Shown: positions 62,073 through 64,000 of the stretch, piece by piece
How the letters are laid out: the number at the start of each line of letters is the position of its first letter
Position numbering within the stretch: position 1 is the first letter of the stretch
NCBI RefSeq assembly: GCF_030463565.1
Contig: NC_134662.1
Span: 1,984,001-2,048,000, forward strand
Direction of reading: 5' to 3'
From: Pelecanus crispus
Taxonomy: Eukaryota > Chordata > Aves > Pelecaniformes > Pelecanidae
Length of the DNA stretch: 64,000 nucleotides
Translations under genes and position numbers: made by a program
Notes under the pieces: generated by a model
What the model saw: the letters and a program-made list of their open reading frames with translations, nothing else
What the model was told of the DNA's origin: nothing
Database searches by the model: none

Positions 62073-64000
62073 CTGGAGGGAGGGAGCAGGAAAGAAACAT
62101 GCTTATTTTCCCTCTCCCCCAGGGAAGGGCACTCCTTAGGATTAACCACACTAAAGCAATCTTCTGGTCAGCCTCTCGGGCTCTGTGTAATGCTGTTGCC
62201 CAGCTCTAACCCAACCAGTCTTGCAAGAGGCTCTGGCTGAATCAAAGATTACTCCCCCTTGAAGGGTGCATGCACACAGGCTTCCCAGTGCCCTGCCAGC
62301 CAACACACCTGCCCTCAAAGCCCTGCCTAACTGCACATTCAAAGCAGCAGAACTTCAGGGCTGATTCAGTTCATGTAACTCAAAGGACAGGACAGGTCAA
62401 TCCTTAATACCCTGGCCTGGAGAAGCTGGCATACCTCTGAGAGTGTCTTTCACAACGAAAAACTAAGCCGAGGAACCAGCTGACCCCACAAAGCTTGTAA
62501 CAGCCTTTCAACTGCTTCTCAAGATGTGAACGGAAGTGGGAAGGATGTGCAAGTCAAAACTGTACCTAATCCCTTGTACATCACAGTGCTTCTACAGAAA
62601 AGGCCTAGCCTTCAAGATGCAAACCAACCTCAAAACCTCCAGTCTATCAGCAATGAGTCAACAGGAAGTTTTTAAACCAGCACCGGCTTAGCAAGGATGA
62701 AATGGGACAAGGAGATCTTGTACTTCTGGGCATAAGGAACTACACAGTGGATGGGAGGGAGGCCCTGGCTGGTCCCATGTCTGGGTCAAAGTGCCTGGGC
62801 ACACAGCAGAGGCAAGAGGTTTTCTGTCCTCTAGGTATGAAGTGTCATCACGCTGGAGGAACTGAGGATGCCGAACAGGTCAACGTGCTACCTACCCCGC
62901 ACCAAGGGGCCCCGAGGAGGACCGCAAGGCCACATCTGACAGAGTCCATGAACACAGGGTAAGCTGGCTTTTTTAAAATACTAATTTCTTACTCTCAGCC
63001 TAAGACAAGATTAATCCTCTGTTGCCAAGAATACGTGTTCAGTGAGAGCTAAAGGAACGTGGATGAAGGCAGTCCCACATCTTGAGTACAGGAGTAAAAC
63101 ACAAGGTCTGAGAGATAAACCTGTGTGTCTGACCAAAACATGGCTCTGCAAGTCTCGACACAGGATGACTCAGACAGGACCCTGATAATCCAGTCTCCTC
63201 ATCTGCCTCGACTCTTCCTAGGCACCAGCTAATGTTGCATGACAATCCGCAACTTCATCATTAATAGTTTCATAGCCCAGCTCCGTAAATGCCTGAGAAC
63301 AGCTGCAGTTTAACAGAAACAACCTGCTACGCTCTTTGGAGTATAAAACTGCCAACATTATGGATAATCTCTCCTAGACTGCAGTCAAGTTTGGCATCCA
63401 CCCAGGCACAATGATAATTACTTATGTAGATCAGGAAGACTGAGGAAACAGGATAATACAGCTTTAAATAAAAATTGAAATGCTATCACCATTTGGAGCT
63501 TGCCACGGCCATTAGCGAGATGTCAACTTTACTGCCACAGCCTTCAGACATTACGACTTGACATGTCACTGCCTGTCACGCTCTGCTATATTGCTCTCGG
63601 GTTCGTTCTCTTGGCAGTGTCTGCGATGGTAAGAGAAAATCATGCCTCTAAGAGGCCAACGCAGTCATCTTGTGCTGATAAAACTGTAAATAATTTTTTT
63701 ATGATGATGATGAACTCTCTGAGATGCTGGGATAAAGGGTGCCATGGAGAGGTAAAGCGCTTTACAGGCATTAAAACCCCCTGCTTCCAAACCATCGCCG
63801 TGAGCTGGCAGCCACAGCTTCTTCATCAAAGCAGCTGCACGCTAAAGAATGGCTGGAGGAACTTCTTGCTTGTGAGCATAGACTAAAGACTCGGCTCCTG
63901 CTTGCCTGCCACACGCTTTCTTGGTGACCCGGGATGAGCCCCTGGGGATCTACGTTCAGAGTGCAAGGGGAGAGGACAGCCCTCCCTCGCAGGACAGCAG
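62073..64000 (-). other. REXO1 intron (continues beyond the window)
   Basis: No further REXO1 exon was recognised on the - strand up to 64000. The + strand open frame at 63500-63886 has no recognisable domain. The sequence looks like ordinary intron. Confidence 0.6.
63700..63750 (+). repeat. Possible second copy of the ancient amniote repeat tail
   Basis: TGAGATGCTGGGATAAAGGG followed by TGCCATGGAGA resembles the GAGATCCTNGGATGAAAGGN segment, then GCTATATAAG, of the same old repeat seen at 49074. Confidence 0.4.

Overview
This window is vertebrate nuclear DNA. It is almost certainly avian and comes from a GC-rich, microchromosome-like region. Three genes can be read: the last coding exon of ONECUT3 (+ strand), a complete ATP8B3 (- strand, 27 coding exons, one uninterrupted reading frame of 1202 residues), and the last two coding exons of REXO1 (- strand). 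The order ONECUT3 - ATP8B3 - REXO1 is that of human 19p13.3. A tRNA-Ile-derived SINE with a CR1-type tail (61426-61560) resembles TguSINE1 of zebra finch, so a passerine is the best guess; this is inference. There is no prokaryotic gene structure, CRISPR array or plasmid element. 

Layout: positions 1-21371 read as ONECUT3 intron 1. The CUT-domain exon is not here and should lie to the left. The intron carries two very long polypyrimidine microsatellite tracts (1771-2450 and 10069-10915), three minisatellites (3216-3765, 6303-6906, 12205-12620), a CpG-rich block with a perfect YY1 motif (12640-13400), and several AT-richer islands that look like candidate regulatory elements. Positions 21372-21664 encode the ONECUT homeodomain and C-terminus. 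About 8 kb of 3' UTR-like sequence follows, to a poly(A) signal at 29637. It holds five 8-mer and two 7-mer miR-9 seed matches, far above chance. 

Positions 31401-48286 are ATP8B3, convergent with ONECUT3. All splice junctions are GT-AG, phases agree at every junction, and every core P4-ATPase motif is present. Positions 48287-58045 are intergenic; the only notable items are an ancient amniote repeat and a perfect inverted repeat of homeodomain-type sites (53664-53684). Positions 58046-62072 are the 3' end of REXO1, with a proximal and a distal poly(A) signal, the terminal exon carrying the H-x4-D exonuclease motif, and the SINE in the last intron. Positions 62073-64000 are REXO1 intron. 

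The genes do not form a pathway: ONECUT3 is a transcription factor, ATP8B3 a lipid flippase catalytic subunit, and REXO1 an RNA exonuclease-family protein. Most long open frames elsewhere are by-products of tandem repeats or high GC and were rejected.
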